From assembly GCA_024711345.1 (NCBI GenBank), contig JANJTA010000035.1, forward strand, positions 124,001 through 188,000: a DNA stretch of 64,000 bases, read 5' to 3'. Positions 1 to 7,922 of this stretch are shown in pieces. Source of the stretch: Rhodanobacter sp. (lineage in GTDB: Bacteria; Pseudomonadota; Gammaproteobacteria; Xanthomonadales; Rhodanobacteraceae). Under the pieces are notes generated by a model. The model was not told where the DNA came from, did no database searches, and was given only the letters and a program-made list of their open reading frames with translations. The first letter of the stretch is position 1, and every line of letters begins with the position of its first letter. The position numbers were made by a program, and so were the translations under genes.

Positions 1-72
1 ACAGGGCAACTCCGGATGCCCTGTCCGTGAAGCGCGATGGAGCGCCGGGCGCCCCACCGCGCAAGGCTTCGG

Positions 73-1218
73 TCACGGGCCGACGTTGAGGTTGGACTGG
101 ACGTTCACGCTCTGCTGGATCAGCGAGCCGACGCCGCTGTTCTGCGCCATGACCGTGACGCCGGCGGCTGCCGCAGCTGCGCCGGACATGTTGTTGGACA
201 TGTCGAACGTGCCCGCATTCACCGAGTTCGATCCACCGGCGCCACCGGAACCACCCGCTCCGGCGAGACCTTCGCCGCCCGTAGCGGACGCACCGCTGCC
301 GCCCGCGCCACCCATGCCTCCGGTACTGTCTGCCGCCCCGCTGGTGCCACCAGTGGACGATGACGCGCCGCTGCTCGCAGTAGCCGCACCACCTGTGCCA
401 GCGCCACCCATGCCTCCGGTGCCGTTTGCCGCCCCGCTGGTTCCGCCAGCGGACGTCGATGCGCCGCTACTCGCCGTAGCCGCGCCAGCCGTGCCAGCGC
501 CACCGGCCCAGCCACCGGCACCGCTCGTTGCCGTGCCGGAGCCTGCACCACTTTGACGGTTGCGTGCGTAGCCGGTGCCGCCACTGCTATCGCCACCAGT
601 TGCCGCGGTCTGGGCGCCGGGGTCGCCGCTGGAGCTGTCCGATCCGCCTGCATGACCACTGCGGGCGCGGGCATTTCCACCGTCGCCACCAGCTGCCGCG
701 CTCAGGGCGCCGGCATCACCACTGGAGCTGCCCGACCCGCCTGCATGGCCGCTGCGGGCGTAGGCATTTCCACCGTCGCCACCGGATCCGCCACGACCAC
801 CATGGGCATCGCCACCGTAGCCGTCGCCACCGGATCCGCCACGACCGCCGTTGGCATTACCCCAGTTGTTGGCGACATTGCCGATGTCATGTGCACGGAT
901 GTCGGTCACGGTGCCATCGAGGCGGCTGATCGCGACGGCCTTGCTGGAGTTGAACGAGGACGCGATCGAGGATGAGGCCGATCCGCCATTGTTGGCGGCC
1001 GCACTGCCCTGTCCGTCCGCATAGGCGTCGCCATTGTTGTTGCGCTGGCGTGAATGCGTGGAGCTGTCCGAATGTGTCGAGTTGTCAGTGGTCTGCACTG
1101 CAGAGGAGTGCCTCTGCGCAGAGGGTCCGGCTCCTCCGGTTTGTGTGTCGTTCGCCAGGGCAGGAAGGGTCAATCCCAAGCCAACGCATATCGCTGTCAT
1201 CAAAAGAGTCTTTCGCAT
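73..1218 (-). CDS. Secreted Gly/Ser/Ala-rich repeat protein, function unknown
   Basis: A 381-residue exported protein of very low complexity. Residues 1-22 form a signal peptide ending ALA. The start at 1218 is preceded by GGAG; an in-frame extension to 1344 adds 42 residues that would bury the signal peptide, so I rejected it. A less repetitive stretch (about 84-120, with SSFNSSKAVAISRLDGTV) is followed by Gly/Asp repeats. Two imperfect 31-residue repeats lie at about 147-208 (NA[YR]ARSGHAGGS) and two 32-residue repeats at about 242-305 (AATASSGAS). The C-terminus (about 338-381) is different: MSNNMSGAAAAAAGVTVMAQNSG, then SLIQQSVNVQSNL. I recall similar N- and C-terminal blocks flanking variable middles in Xanthomonadales surface or amyloid-associated proteins, but cannot name a family. 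It could be an adhesin or matrix protein. The gene is certain; the role is unknown. Confidence 0.75.
   Translation of the reverse strand: MRKTLLMTAICVGLGLTLPALANDTQTGGAGPSAQRHSSAVQTTDNSTHSDSSTHSRQRNNNGDAYADGQGSAAANNGGSASSSIASSFNSSKAVAISRLDGTVTDIRAHDIGNVANNWGNANGGRGGSGGDGYGGDAHGGRGGSGGDGGNAYARSGHAGGSGSSSGDAGALSAAAGGDGGNARARSGHAGGSDSSSGDPGAQTAATGGDSSGGTGYARNRQSGAGSGTATSGAGGWAGGAGTAGAATASSGASTSAGGTSGAANGTGGMGGAGTGGAATASSGASSSTGGTSGAADSTGGMGGAGGSGASATGGEGLAGAGGSGGAGGSNSVNAGTFDMSNNMSGAAAAAAGVTVMAQNSGVGSLIQQSVNVQSNLNVGP
304..780 (-). repeat. Two pairs of imperfect tandem coding repeats (93 bp and 96 bp units)
   Basis: Within the Gly-rich gene, 595-780 encodes two copies of a 31-residue unit and 304-495 two copies of a 32-residue unit. 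The copies differ by scattered substitutions, so they are old duplications or are held by selection rather than fresh slippage. Confidence 0.7.
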
Positions 1219-1656
1219 GTCTGTTCTCCGGAACGACGCGGTGACCCCCTGTTTTTTGCTCGCTTTGCAGCAAATATCCCCGAAGCAACTTTTGAGCCAG
1301 CGGGAAGATTTCATCCTCCCCGGTACGATCCCGTGCAAAATCAATCCACTGACCGATTAACCTGCCAGTGAACTGCAACCGGGTTCACCCCTCCAAGGCA
1401 CGGCAACCGCATCGCTCCTGCAACAGCCATCGCCGCTGTCGGGCCGATACCCCGCATTCCAGCGCGCTTAGCTACATGAACGGACAGGAAACAAGGTGCT
1501 TAACAGCTGTAACAGGAGTGATACAGCACGAAGGTTCCGTGCGCGCCGAGGTCGAAACTGACCGTACCGCCAGTCAGTTTCGGTTCAAGCAACCTTCACC
1601 TCGCCGACACGAAAAGGGAGCCTCGCGGCTCCCCTTCGCATCGAAAAAATGTCTGT
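1219..1656. other. 438-bp non-coding stretch
   Basis: Between the divergent 5' end of the Gly-rich gene and the 3' end of prpC. It holds the Shine-Dalgarno of the Gly-rich gene just above 1218 and the prpC terminator near 1611-1634. The middle is less GC-rich than the genes around it, and no convincing coding sequence or RNA gene is visible. Confidence 0.5.
1611..1634 (-). terminator. Rho-independent terminator of prpC
   Basis: On the minus strand GGGAGCC and GGCTCCC form a perfect 7-bp stem around a 4-nt loop, followed by TTTTC. It starts 23 bp past the prpC stop codon. Confidence 0.85.
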
Positions 1657-2802
1657 CTAGCGCTTGTCGATCGGCACGTAGGCCTGGTCTTCCGGACCGG
1701 TGTAGTTGGCGCTGGGGCGGATGATCTTGCCGTCCTGGCGCTGCTCGATCACGTGCGCGCTCCAGCCGGCCGTGCGCGAGATCACGAACAGCGGGGTGAA
1801 CATCGCGGTGGGTACACCCATCATGTGATAGGCGCTGGCGGAGAACCAGTCGAGGTTGGGGAACATCTTCTTGACCTCGCCCATCACCTTCTCGATCCGC
1901 TCGGAGACGTCGAACAGGGTCGGGTTGCCGCCGTCGGTGCACAGCTTGCGCGAGACTTCCTTGATGATCTCGTTGCGCGGGTCGGACACGGTGTAGACCG
2001 GGTGGCCGAAGCCGATGATGATCTCCTTGCGCTCCACGCGGGCACGGATGTCGGCTTCCGCGTCGTTGGCAGTGCGGTAGCGCGCGATGATCTCCATCGC
2101 CACCTCGTTCGCGCCGCCGTGCTTCGGGCCTCGCAGCGCGCCGATCGCGCCGGTGATCGCCGAATACATGTCCGAACCGGTGCCGGCGATGACGCGCGCG
2201 CTGAACGTGCTGGCGTTGAACTCGTGCTCGGCGTACAGCACCAGCGACTTGTCCAGCGACTGCGCATGCAGGTCGCTCGGCTTCCTGCCGTGCAGCAGGT
2301 GCAGGAAATGCGCCGCGATCGAGTCGTCGTCGGTCTCGGTTTCGATGCGCTTGCCGTTGTGGCTGAAGTGGTACCAGTACAGCAGCATCGAGCCAAAGCT
2401 CGCCATCAGGCGGTCGGCGATGTCGCGCGCGCCGGTGACGTTGTGGTCGTCCTTCTCCGGCAGCACGGTGCCCAGCACCGAGCAGCCGGTGCGCAGCACG
2501 TCCATCGGGTGGGTGGCGGCCGGCAGCAGCTCCATCGCGGCCTTCACCGGCGCCGGCAGGCCGCGCAGGCGCTTCAGGCGGGCCTTGTAGTTCTGCAGCT
2601 CGGTCCAGTTCGGCAGCACGCCGTGCACCAGCAGGTAGGCCACCTCCTCGAAGCAGCCCTTGGCGGCCAGGTCGTGGATGTCGTAGCCGCGGTAGTGCAG
2701 GTCATTGCCGCTGCGGCCGACCGTGCACAGCGCGGTGTTGCCCGCGGCCACGCCGGACAGGGCGACGGACTTCTTGGCCTTGGGTAGGACTTGCTCGCTC
2801 AT
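1657..2802 (-). CDS. prpC: 2-methylcitrate synthase
   Basis: Condenses propionyl-CoA with oxaloacetate to 2-methylcitrate, the first committed step of the methylcitrate cycle in the cytosol. At 381 residues it has the usual length of the short (type II, PrpC/CitZ-like) synthases. Visible citrate-synthase signatures are [21 protein letters not shown] near the N-terminus, [10 protein letters not shown], the histidine region [11 protein letters not shown] and [14 protein letters not shown]. The start at 2802 has GGAG about 10 nt upstream; the longer frame to 2991 runs into a REP element and is not real. It lies 148 bp downstream of prpB on the same strand, separated by that REP pair. The neighbour prpB separates it from ordinary citrate synthase, though some overlap in activity is possible. 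Confidence 0.93.
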   Translation of the reverse strand: MSEQVLPKAKKSVALSGVAAGNTALCTVGRSGNDLHYRGYDIHDLAAKGCFEEVAYLLVHGVLPNWTELQNYKARLKRLRGLPAPVKAAMELLPAATHPMDVLRTGCSVLGTVLPEKDDHNVTGARDIADRLMASFGSMLLYWYHFSHNGKRIETETDDDSIAAHFLHLLHGRKPSDLHAQSLDKSLVLYAEHEFNASTFSARVIAGTGSDMYSAITGAIGALRGPKHGGANEVAMEIIARYRTANDAEADIRARVERKEIIIGFGHPVYTVSDPRNEIIKEVSRKLCTDGGNPTLFDVSERIEKVMGEVKKMFPNLDWFSASAYHMMGVPTAMFTPLFVISRTAGWSAHVIEQRQDGKIIRPSANYTGPEDQAYVPIDKR

Positions 2803-2842
2803 CAGGAAATCTCCAGGGTGCAGGTTGGTGCTCTTGATTCCT

Positions 2843-2928
2843 GTAGGAGCCCGCTCGCGGGCGATGCCTTGGACCGGGATTCGGGATTCGCAAAAGCCCG
2901 AAAGCATCGCCCGCGAGCGGGCTCCTAC
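2843..2928. repeat. REP pair (BIME-like), intergenic prpB-prpC
   Basis: Two perfectly complementary 25-bp arms (2843-2867 and 2904-2928), beginning GTAGGAGCCCGCTCGCGG and ending in GATGC, are separated by 36 bp containing a GGGATTCGGGATTCG stretch. Each arm also has an internal GCCCGCTCGCGGGC palindrome. Close copies occur at 26295, 28408 and 39897. Such an element between two operon genes could stabilise the upstream transcript or attenuate prpC. Confidence 0.9.
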
Positions 2929-2950
2929 GACGACGATGACCAGGTGACGG

Positions 2951-3835
2951 TCAGCCTTTCTGCGAGAACAGCGTGTCGAGCTTGTCCTCATAGGCGTGGT
3001 AGCCGAGGAAGTCGTACAGCTCCTCGCGCGTCTGCAAGGTGTCGATGATGTGCTTCTGGGTGCCCTCGCGGCGCACGGTTTCGTAGAAGTGGAGCGCCGC
3101 CTTGTTCATCGCGCGATAGGCGCCACAGCAGTACAGCGCGATGTCCACGCCGGCCGTGCGCAACTCGTCGGTGGTGAAGAACGGGGTGGAGCCGAACTCG
3201 GTGAGGTTGGCCAGGATCGGTACCTTCACCGCCGCCTTGAACTTGCGGTAGTCGTCCAGCGTCTTCATCGCCTCGGGGAAGATCATGTCGGCGCCGGCCT
3301 CGACGTAGGCCGCCGCGCGCTCGATCGCCGCGTCGATGCCCTCCTTTGCCGCCGCATCCGTACGCGCCATGATCACGAAGCCGGGATCGGTGCGCGCATC
3401 CACTGCCGCCTTCACGCGATCGACCATCTCCTCCTTCGGCACCACCTCCTTGCCCGGGCGATGGCCGCAACGCTTCTGGCCGACCTGGTCCTCGATGTGC
3501 ACCGCGGCCACGCCGACGTTGATGAAGGAGCGGATCGTGCGCGCGATGTTGAACGCCCCGCCCCAGCCGGTGTCGATGTCGACCAGCAGCGGCAGCTGCG
3601 TGGCGTCCACGATGCGCCGCGCGTCGGTGAGCACGTCTTCCATCGTGCTGATGCCAAGGTCCGGCATGCCCAGCGAATTGGCGGCCACGCCGCCACCGGA
3701 CAGGTACAGCGCCTTGTAGCCGACCCGTTTGGCCATCAGGCCGGCGTAGGCGGTGATCGCGCCCATGACCTGCAGGGGTTGTTCGGCGGCGAGGGCTGCG
3801 CGAAAACGTGCGCCGGGAGATGCTGGCTGTGTCAT
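2951..3835 (-). CDS. prpB: 2-methylisocitrate lyase
   Basis: Cleaves 2-methylisocitrate to pyruvate and succinate, the last step of the methylcitrate cycle. 294 residues, the normal PrpB length. It is an isocitrate-lyase-superfamily TIM barrel: Mg-binding DIDTGWGG at about 86-93, HIEDQVGQ at 113-120 and the catalytic-loop signature KRCGHRPGK at 121-129 with Cys123. It is first in the minus-strand prpB-prpC unit, and its promoter lies in the 162-bp region shared with the divergent symporter. No PrpR-type activator gene is adjacent. prpD/acnD-prpF are also missing here, so a general aconitase would have to do the dehydration and rehydration if no other locus supplies it. Confidence 0.95.
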   Translation of the reverse strand: MTQPASPGARFRAALAAEQPLQVMGAITAYAGLMAKRVGYKALYLSGGGVAANSLGMPDLGISTMEDVLTDARRIVDATQLPLLVDIDTGWGGAFNIARTIRSFINVGVAAVHIEDQVGQKRCGHRPGKEVVPKEEMVDRVKAAVDARTDPGFVIMARTDAAAKEGIDAAIERAAAYVEAGADMIFPEAMKTLDDYRKFKAAVKVPILANLTEFGSTPFFTTDELRTAGVDIALYCCGAYRAMNKAALHFYETVRREGTQKHIIDTLQTREELYDFLGYHAYEDKLDTLFSQKG

Positions 3836-3997
3836 GGGGCCTCCATCAAAGCGCCCATTTTAGCCTACGCCGGCCGCTGGCCGGGGTTGGACCTTTGGCC
3901 ATGCGTGGCGGGACCTCCGCCGCGCCCTTTGGCGGGGCCCCGGCAAAACACAAATTCTTGCGTGACGAATCCGCCGCCACCCCGTACATTCAGCCGG

Positions 3998-5314
3998 ATG
4001 AGCACATCGACTCCTCTCGCAAAACGCATCCTCTGGGGCCTGGTGATCGGCGTGGTTGCCGCCGTGGTCACGCTGGGCATCGGCCAGTGGCATCCCGCCA
4101 CGCTGGCGCTGATGCAGAAAATCTCCGGCGCGGTGTTCGACCCGTTCGGCCAGATCTTCCTGCGCATGCTGTTCTTCGTGGTGATCCCGCTGGTGTTCAC
4201 CTCGCTGGCTTCCGGCGTGACCCAGCTCGGCCGGCTGGACCGGCTCGGCCCGCTGGCCGGCCGCACCTTCCTGTTGTTCTTCCTCAACATGGGCATCGCC
4301 GTGGCGATCGGCCTGGTGATGATGAACACGGTGCAGCCGGGCCACCACCTGGACGAGCAGGCGCGCAGCCAGCTGATGCAGGAGTACGGCGGCAGCGCGC
4401 AACAGACGATCGACAGGAAAGCGGCCCAGCCGGGCATGAGCCTCGCCACGCTGGTGGAGATGTTCATGCCGCGCAACCTGCTCGGCGCGGTGGCCGGCCC
4501 CAGCCGCGACGCGCTGGGCGACGTGCTGCCGCTGATCCTGTTCGCGATCCTGGTCGGCGCGGCCGCCACCCAGTTGCGCGAGAAGGAGCGCAGGCGGGTG
4601 CAGATGGCGCTCGACACCATCACCGACGTGATGACGAAGATCGTCGGTTTCGCGCTGCAGCTGGCGCCATACGCGGTGCCGGCGATGATCTACAGCGTGA
4701 TCGTCAAGGTCGGTGTGGACGTGCTGCTGGCATTGTCGGTGTTCGTGGCCGGCTGCACCGTGGCGCTGGCACTGCACCTGTTCGGCACCATGTCGCTGTG
4801 GGTCCGCTACCTGGCCCGGCGTTCGCCCCTGGAATACTTCCGGCAGATCCGGCCGCTGCTGATCACCGCGTTCTCGACCAGTTCCAGCAGCGCCTGCCTG
4901 CCCGCCTCGCTGGCGGTGGCGCACGATGACCTGAAACTCGCGCCCAGCACCGCCGGCTTCGTGCTGCCGCTGGGTGCGACCATGAACATGAGCGGCACCG
5001 CCCTGTTCGAGGGCTGCGTGGTGCTGTTCGTGGCACAGGCGTTCGGCGTGGAACTCACCCTGAGCCACCAAGCCATTCTGATGCTGCTGTCGGTGCTCAG
5101 CGCGGTGGCCGTGGCCGGCATCCCCGGTGGCTCGCTGCCGATGATCGCCGGCCTGCTGGCGACGTTCAGCATCCCGCCCGAGGGCATCGGCATCATCATC
5201 GGCGTCGACCGCATCCTCGACATGATGCGCACCACGGTGAACGTGGGCAGCGACATCGTCACCGCCACGGTGGTCGACTACCAGTTGCGCGACCGCCTCG
5301 CGGCAGCGCCATAA
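3998..5314 (+). CDS. Dicarboxylate/amino acid:cation symporter (DAACS family)
   Basis: Inner-membrane secondary transporter of the GltP/DctA/GltT family, moving C4-dicarboxylates or acidic amino acids with Na+ or H+. 438 residues, about eight hydrophobic segments plus two re-entrant loops. Family signatures are the serine-rich loop FSTSSSSACLPASL, LPLGATMNMSGTALFEG and GIPGGSLPMIAGLL, then GVDRILDMMRTTVNVGSD. The start at 3998 begins MSTSTPLAKRILWG; the frame is open far upstream, antisense to prpB. There is no Shine-Dalgarno; a TACATT (3985-3990) ends 7 nt before the ATG, so a leaderless transcript is possible. It is divergent from prpB; substrate cannot be set from sequence, but a feed into the same acid metabolism is plausible. 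Confidence 0.9.
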   Translation: MSTSTPLAKRILWGLVIGVVAAVVTLGIGQWHPATLALMQKISGAVFDPFGQIFLRMLFFVVIPLVFTSLASGVTQLGRLDRLGPLAGRTFLLFFLNMGIAVAIGLVMMNTVQPGHHLDEQARSQLMQEYGGSAQQTIDRKAAQPGMSLATLVEMFMPRNLLGAVAGPSRDALGDVLPLILFAILVGAAATQLREKERRRVQMALDTITDVMTKIVGFALQLAPYAVPAMIYSVIVKVGVDVLLALSVFVAGCTVALALHLFGTMSLWVRYLARRSPLEYFRQIRPLLITAFSTSSSSACLPASLAVAHDDLKLAPSTAGFVLPLGATMNMSGTALFEGCVVLFVAQAFGVELTLSHQAILMLLSVLSAVAVAGIPGGSLPMIAGLLATFSIPPEGIGIIIGVDRILDMMRTTVNVGSDIVTATVVDYQLRDRLAAAP

Positions 5315-5393
5315 CCTCATCCACGCGCGACACGATGGACTGGCCGGGACCGGGATTGAAGTCGCCTCGTCCGGCCGCACCTCTGTAGGGCCT

Positions 5394-5450
5394 GTTCGAT
5401 AGCTTCAGCCAATCGAACCCATGCCGACAATCAATTAGATTTATCTAATT
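5394..5450. promoter_or_regulatory. Two inverted repeats upstream of ahpC (candidate OxyR/LysR-type operators)
   Basis: GTTCGAT (5394-5400) is repeated inverted at 5412-5418 (ATCGAAC) with 11 bp between. AATTAGAT (5433-5440) pairs perfectly with ATCTAATT (5443-5450) around 2 bp. They lie 52-108 bp before the ahpC start in a conspicuously AT-rich patch. The first contains GATAG, reminiscent of OxyR half-sites; ahpCF is a classical OxyR target. Identity of the binding protein is inference. Confidence 0.5.
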
Positions 5451-5501
5451 AGAAGCCATAACATTCCTTCATCCTCCAACCACCACGGGAAGCAAGCAAC
5501 G

Positions 5502-6065
5502 ATGTCCCTGATCAATACCGAAGTGAAACCGTTCAAGGCCCAAGCCCTCAAGGGCGGCAACTTCATCGAAGTCACCGACGCCAACCTGAAGGGCAAGTGG
5601 TCGGTGGTGTTCTTCTACCCCGCCGACTTCACCTTCGTGTGCCCGACCGAGCTGGAAGACCTGGCCGACAATTACGCCGAATTCCAGAAGCTGGGCGTGG
5701 AGATCTACTCGGTGTCCACCGACACGCACTTCGCGCACAAGGCCTGGCACGACACTTCCGAGGCGGTGAAGAAGATCCAGTACACCATGGTCGGCGACCC
5801 GACCCACCAGCTCTCGCGCAACTTCGAGGTGCTGATCGAAGCCGATGGCATCGCCGATCGCGGCACCTTCGTGATCGACCCGGCGGGCAAGATCCAGATC
5901 GTCGAGATCACCGCCGGCGGCATCGGCCGCGACGCCAAGGAACTGCTGCGCAAGGTCAAGGCCGCGCAGTACGTCGCCAGCCACCCGGGTGAAGTGTGCC
6001 CGGCCAAGTGGAAGGAAGGCGAGAAGACCCTGGCTCCGTCGCTGGACCTGGTCGGCAAGATCTAA
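5502..6065 (+). CDS. ahpC: Alkyl hydroperoxide reductase subunit C (2-Cys peroxiredoxin)
   Basis: Reduces H2O2 and organic hydroperoxides in the cytosol using a peroxidatic cysteine, then is recycled by AhpF. 187 residues, the standard length. The peroxidatic Cys47 is in [13 protein letters not shown] and the resolving Cys166 in [10 protein letters not shown]; the family GGIGR follows in the middle-to-C-terminal part. A purine-rich GGAAGC precedes the ATG. It heads the ahpC-ahpF pair; a strong hairpin lies between the two genes. The upstream palindromes suggest peroxide-responsive control. Confidence 0.97.
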   Translation: MSLINTEVKPFKAQALKGGNFIEVTDANLKGKWSVVFFYPADFTFVCPTELEDLADNYAEFQKLGVEIYSVSTDTHFAHKAWHDTSEAVKKIQYTMVGDPTHQLSRNFEVLIEADGIADRGTFVIDPAGKIQIVEITAGGIGRDAKELLRKVKAAQYVASHPGEVCPAKWKEGEKTLAPSLDLVGKI

Positions 6066-6086
6066 GCGTCACCGCGCCCAGGCGCC

Positions 6087-6113
6087 GCGGGCCCGGAGTT
6101 CTCCCGGGCCCGC
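6087..6113 (+). other. Intercistronic hairpin between ahpC and ahpF
   Basis: GCGGGCCCGG (6087-6096) pairs perfectly with CCGGGCCCGC (6104-6113) around a 7-nt loop. No T-run follows, so it is not a typical intrinsic terminator. It more likely protects the 3' end of ahpC mRNA, which would let AhpC be made in excess of AhpF as is usual for this pair. Confidence 0.6.
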
Positions 6114-6195
6114 CCCACCGCAACACGACTGCGAAGCAACGCCCGGCCTGCCGGGTGCTGGCCGCACTCACCCTGAAGAAACCCACGGAGTTGCC

Positions 6196-7782
6196 ATGTT
6201 GGATGCCAATCTCTCTACCCAGTTGAAGGCCTATCTGGAAAAGGTCACGCAGCCGATCGAGATCGTTGCGTCCCTTGACGGCAGCGCCAAGTCCGCCGAA
6301 CTGAACGAGCTGCTCGAGCAGATCGCCTCGCTGTCCGACCGCATCAGCCTGGTGCGTCGCGACGATGACGCACGCAAGCCCTCGTTCGCCATCAACCGTG
6401 TCGGCAGCGACATCGGCGTGCGCTTCGCCGGCATTCCGCTGGGCCATGAATTCACCTCGCTCGTGCTCGCCCTGCTGCAGGTCGGCGGCCATCCGTCCAA
6501 GGCCGCGGCGGAGGTGATCGAGCAGGTACGCAAGCTCGACGGCGATTACAAGTTCGAGACCTATTTCTCGCTGTCCTGCCAGAACTGCCCGGACGTGGTG
6601 CAGGCGCTGAACCTGATGAGCGTGCTCAACCCGAAGATCCGGCACGTGGCCATTGACGGCGCGCTGTACCAGGACGAGGTCGAAGCACGCCAGGTGATGT
6701 CGGTGCCTACCGTCTACCTCAACGGCGAGGTGTTCGACCAGGGCCGCATGAGCCTGGAGCAGATCCTGGCGAAACTCGACACCGGCGCCAGCGCCCGCGA
6801 GGCCGAGAAGATCAAGGCCAAGGATGCGTTCGACGTGCTCGTCGTCGGCGGCGGCCCGGCCGGTGCCGCGGCGGCAATCTATGCCTCACGCAAGGGCATC
6901 CGTACCGGCGTGGCGGCCGAGCGCTTCGGCGGCCAGGTGCTGGACACCATGGCGATCGAGAACTTCATCTCCGTGCCGTACACCGAGGGCCCGAAGCTGG
7001 CCGCGGCGTTGGAGCAGCACGTGCGGGATTACGACGTCGACGTGATGAACCTGCAGCGCGCCGAGACACTGGTGCCGGCCAGCGACGCCACCGGCGGCCT
7101 GGTCGAGATCAGGCTGGCCAGCGGCGCCACGCTGAAGTCGAAGACGGTGATTCTTGCCACCGGCGCGCGCTGGCGGCAGATGGGGGTGCCCGGTGAGGAC
7201 GACTACCGCAACAAGGGCGTGGCCTACTGCCCGCACTGCGACGGCCCGCTGTTCAAGGGCAAGCGCGTGGCGGTGATCGGCGGCGGCAACTCCGGCGTCG
7301 AGGCGGCGATCGACCTGGCCGGCATCGTGGCCCACGTCACCCTGCTCGAGTTCGACGGCAAGCTGCGCGCGGACGAGGTGCTGCAGCGCAAGCTGCGCAG
7401 CCTGCCCAACGTCGACGTCATCGTCAGCGCGCAGAGCACCGAGGTGCTGGGTGACGGGCAGAAGGTCACCGGCCTGGTCTACAAGGACCGCACCGATGGC
7501 CTGATGCACAGCCTCACGCTGGAAGGCATCTTCGTGCAGATCGGCTTGCTGCCGAACACCGAGTGGCTCAAGGGCACGCTGGAACTGTCGCCACGCGGCG
7601 AGATCGTGATCGACGCGCGCGGCCAGACCTCGCTGCCCGGCGTGTTCGCCGCCGGCGACGCCACCACCGTGCCGTACAAGCAGATCGTGATCGCGATGGG
7701 CGCCGGTTCCACCGCCGCGCTGAGCGCGTTCGACCACCTGATCCGCACCTCGGCGCCGGTGGCCGAAACCGCCGCGGCCTGA
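6196..7782 (+). CDS. ahpF: Alkyl hydroperoxide reductase subunit F (AhpF, NADH-dependent)
   Basis: Flavoprotein that passes electrons from NADH to AhpC. 528 residues. An N-terminal double thioredoxin-like domain carries Cys128/Cys131 (SCQNC). The thioredoxin-reductase-like part begins with the FAD motif [12 protein letters not shown] (about 216-227), then the redox pair Cys345/Cys348 (YCPHC), NAD motif [12 protein letters not shown] and the C-terminal [13 protein letters not shown]. Cysteine positions match those of E. coli AhpF closely. The ATG at 6196 has CGGAG 8 nt upstream; an in-frame extension back into ahpC is not used. 130 bp downstream of ahpC, same transcript expected. Confidence 0.97.
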   Translation: MLDANLSTQLKAYLEKVTQPIEIVASLDGSAKSAELNELLEQIASLSDRISLVRRDDDARKPSFAINRVGSDIGVRFAGIPLGHEFTSLVLALLQVGGHPSKAAAEVIEQVRKLDGDYKFETYFSLSCQNCPDVVQALNLMSVLNPKIRHVAIDGALYQDEVEARQVMSVPTVYLNGEVFDQGRMSLEQILAKLDTGASAREAEKIKAKDAFDVLVVGGGPAGAAAAIYASRKGIRTGVAAERFGGQVLDTMAIENFISVPYTEGPKLAAALEQHVRDYDVDVMNLQRAETLVPASDATGGLVEIRLASGATLKSKTVILATGARWRQMGVPGEDDYRNKGVAYCPHCDGPLFKGKRVAVIGGGNSGVEAAIDLAGIVAHVTLLEFDGKLRADEVLQRKLRSLPNVDVIVSAQSTEVLGDGQKVTGLVYKDRTDGLMHSLTLEGIFVQIGLLPNTEWLKGTLELSPRGEIVIDARGQTSLPGVFAAGDATTVPYKQIVIAMGAGSTAALSAFDHLIRTSAPVAETAAA

Positions 7783-7794
7783 CCTGCTTCAAAC

Positions 7795-7921
7795 CCCTCT
7801 CCCTGCGACGACTGAAAGGAGTCCCCGTGCGGGTGAGAGGGGTTGGGGCGAGGGTGCGTTCAGCGCGAAACATTACGCTTCCCCCGAACCCTCCCCCCCC
7901 TTTCCCAAAGGCAATGGGGGA
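7795..7921. repeat. Degenerate intergenic repeat between ahpF and prpE
   Basis: The 140 bp between the convergent genes holds C-rich/G-rich complementary patches (CCCTCTCCCTGCG, GTGAGAGGGGTTGGGG and CCTCCCCCCCCTTTCCC, AATGGGGGAGTC) resembling the palindromic repeat near 53255-53376. It may fold at the 3' ends of both transcripts, but no canonical terminator with a T-run is visible. Confidence 0.4.
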
Positions 7922-7922
7922 G

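Noticed and set aside
1219..1344. N-terminal extension of the Gly-rich protein to 1344
   Set aside because: Would place 42 residues before a clear signal peptide; the internal start has the Shine-Dalgarno.
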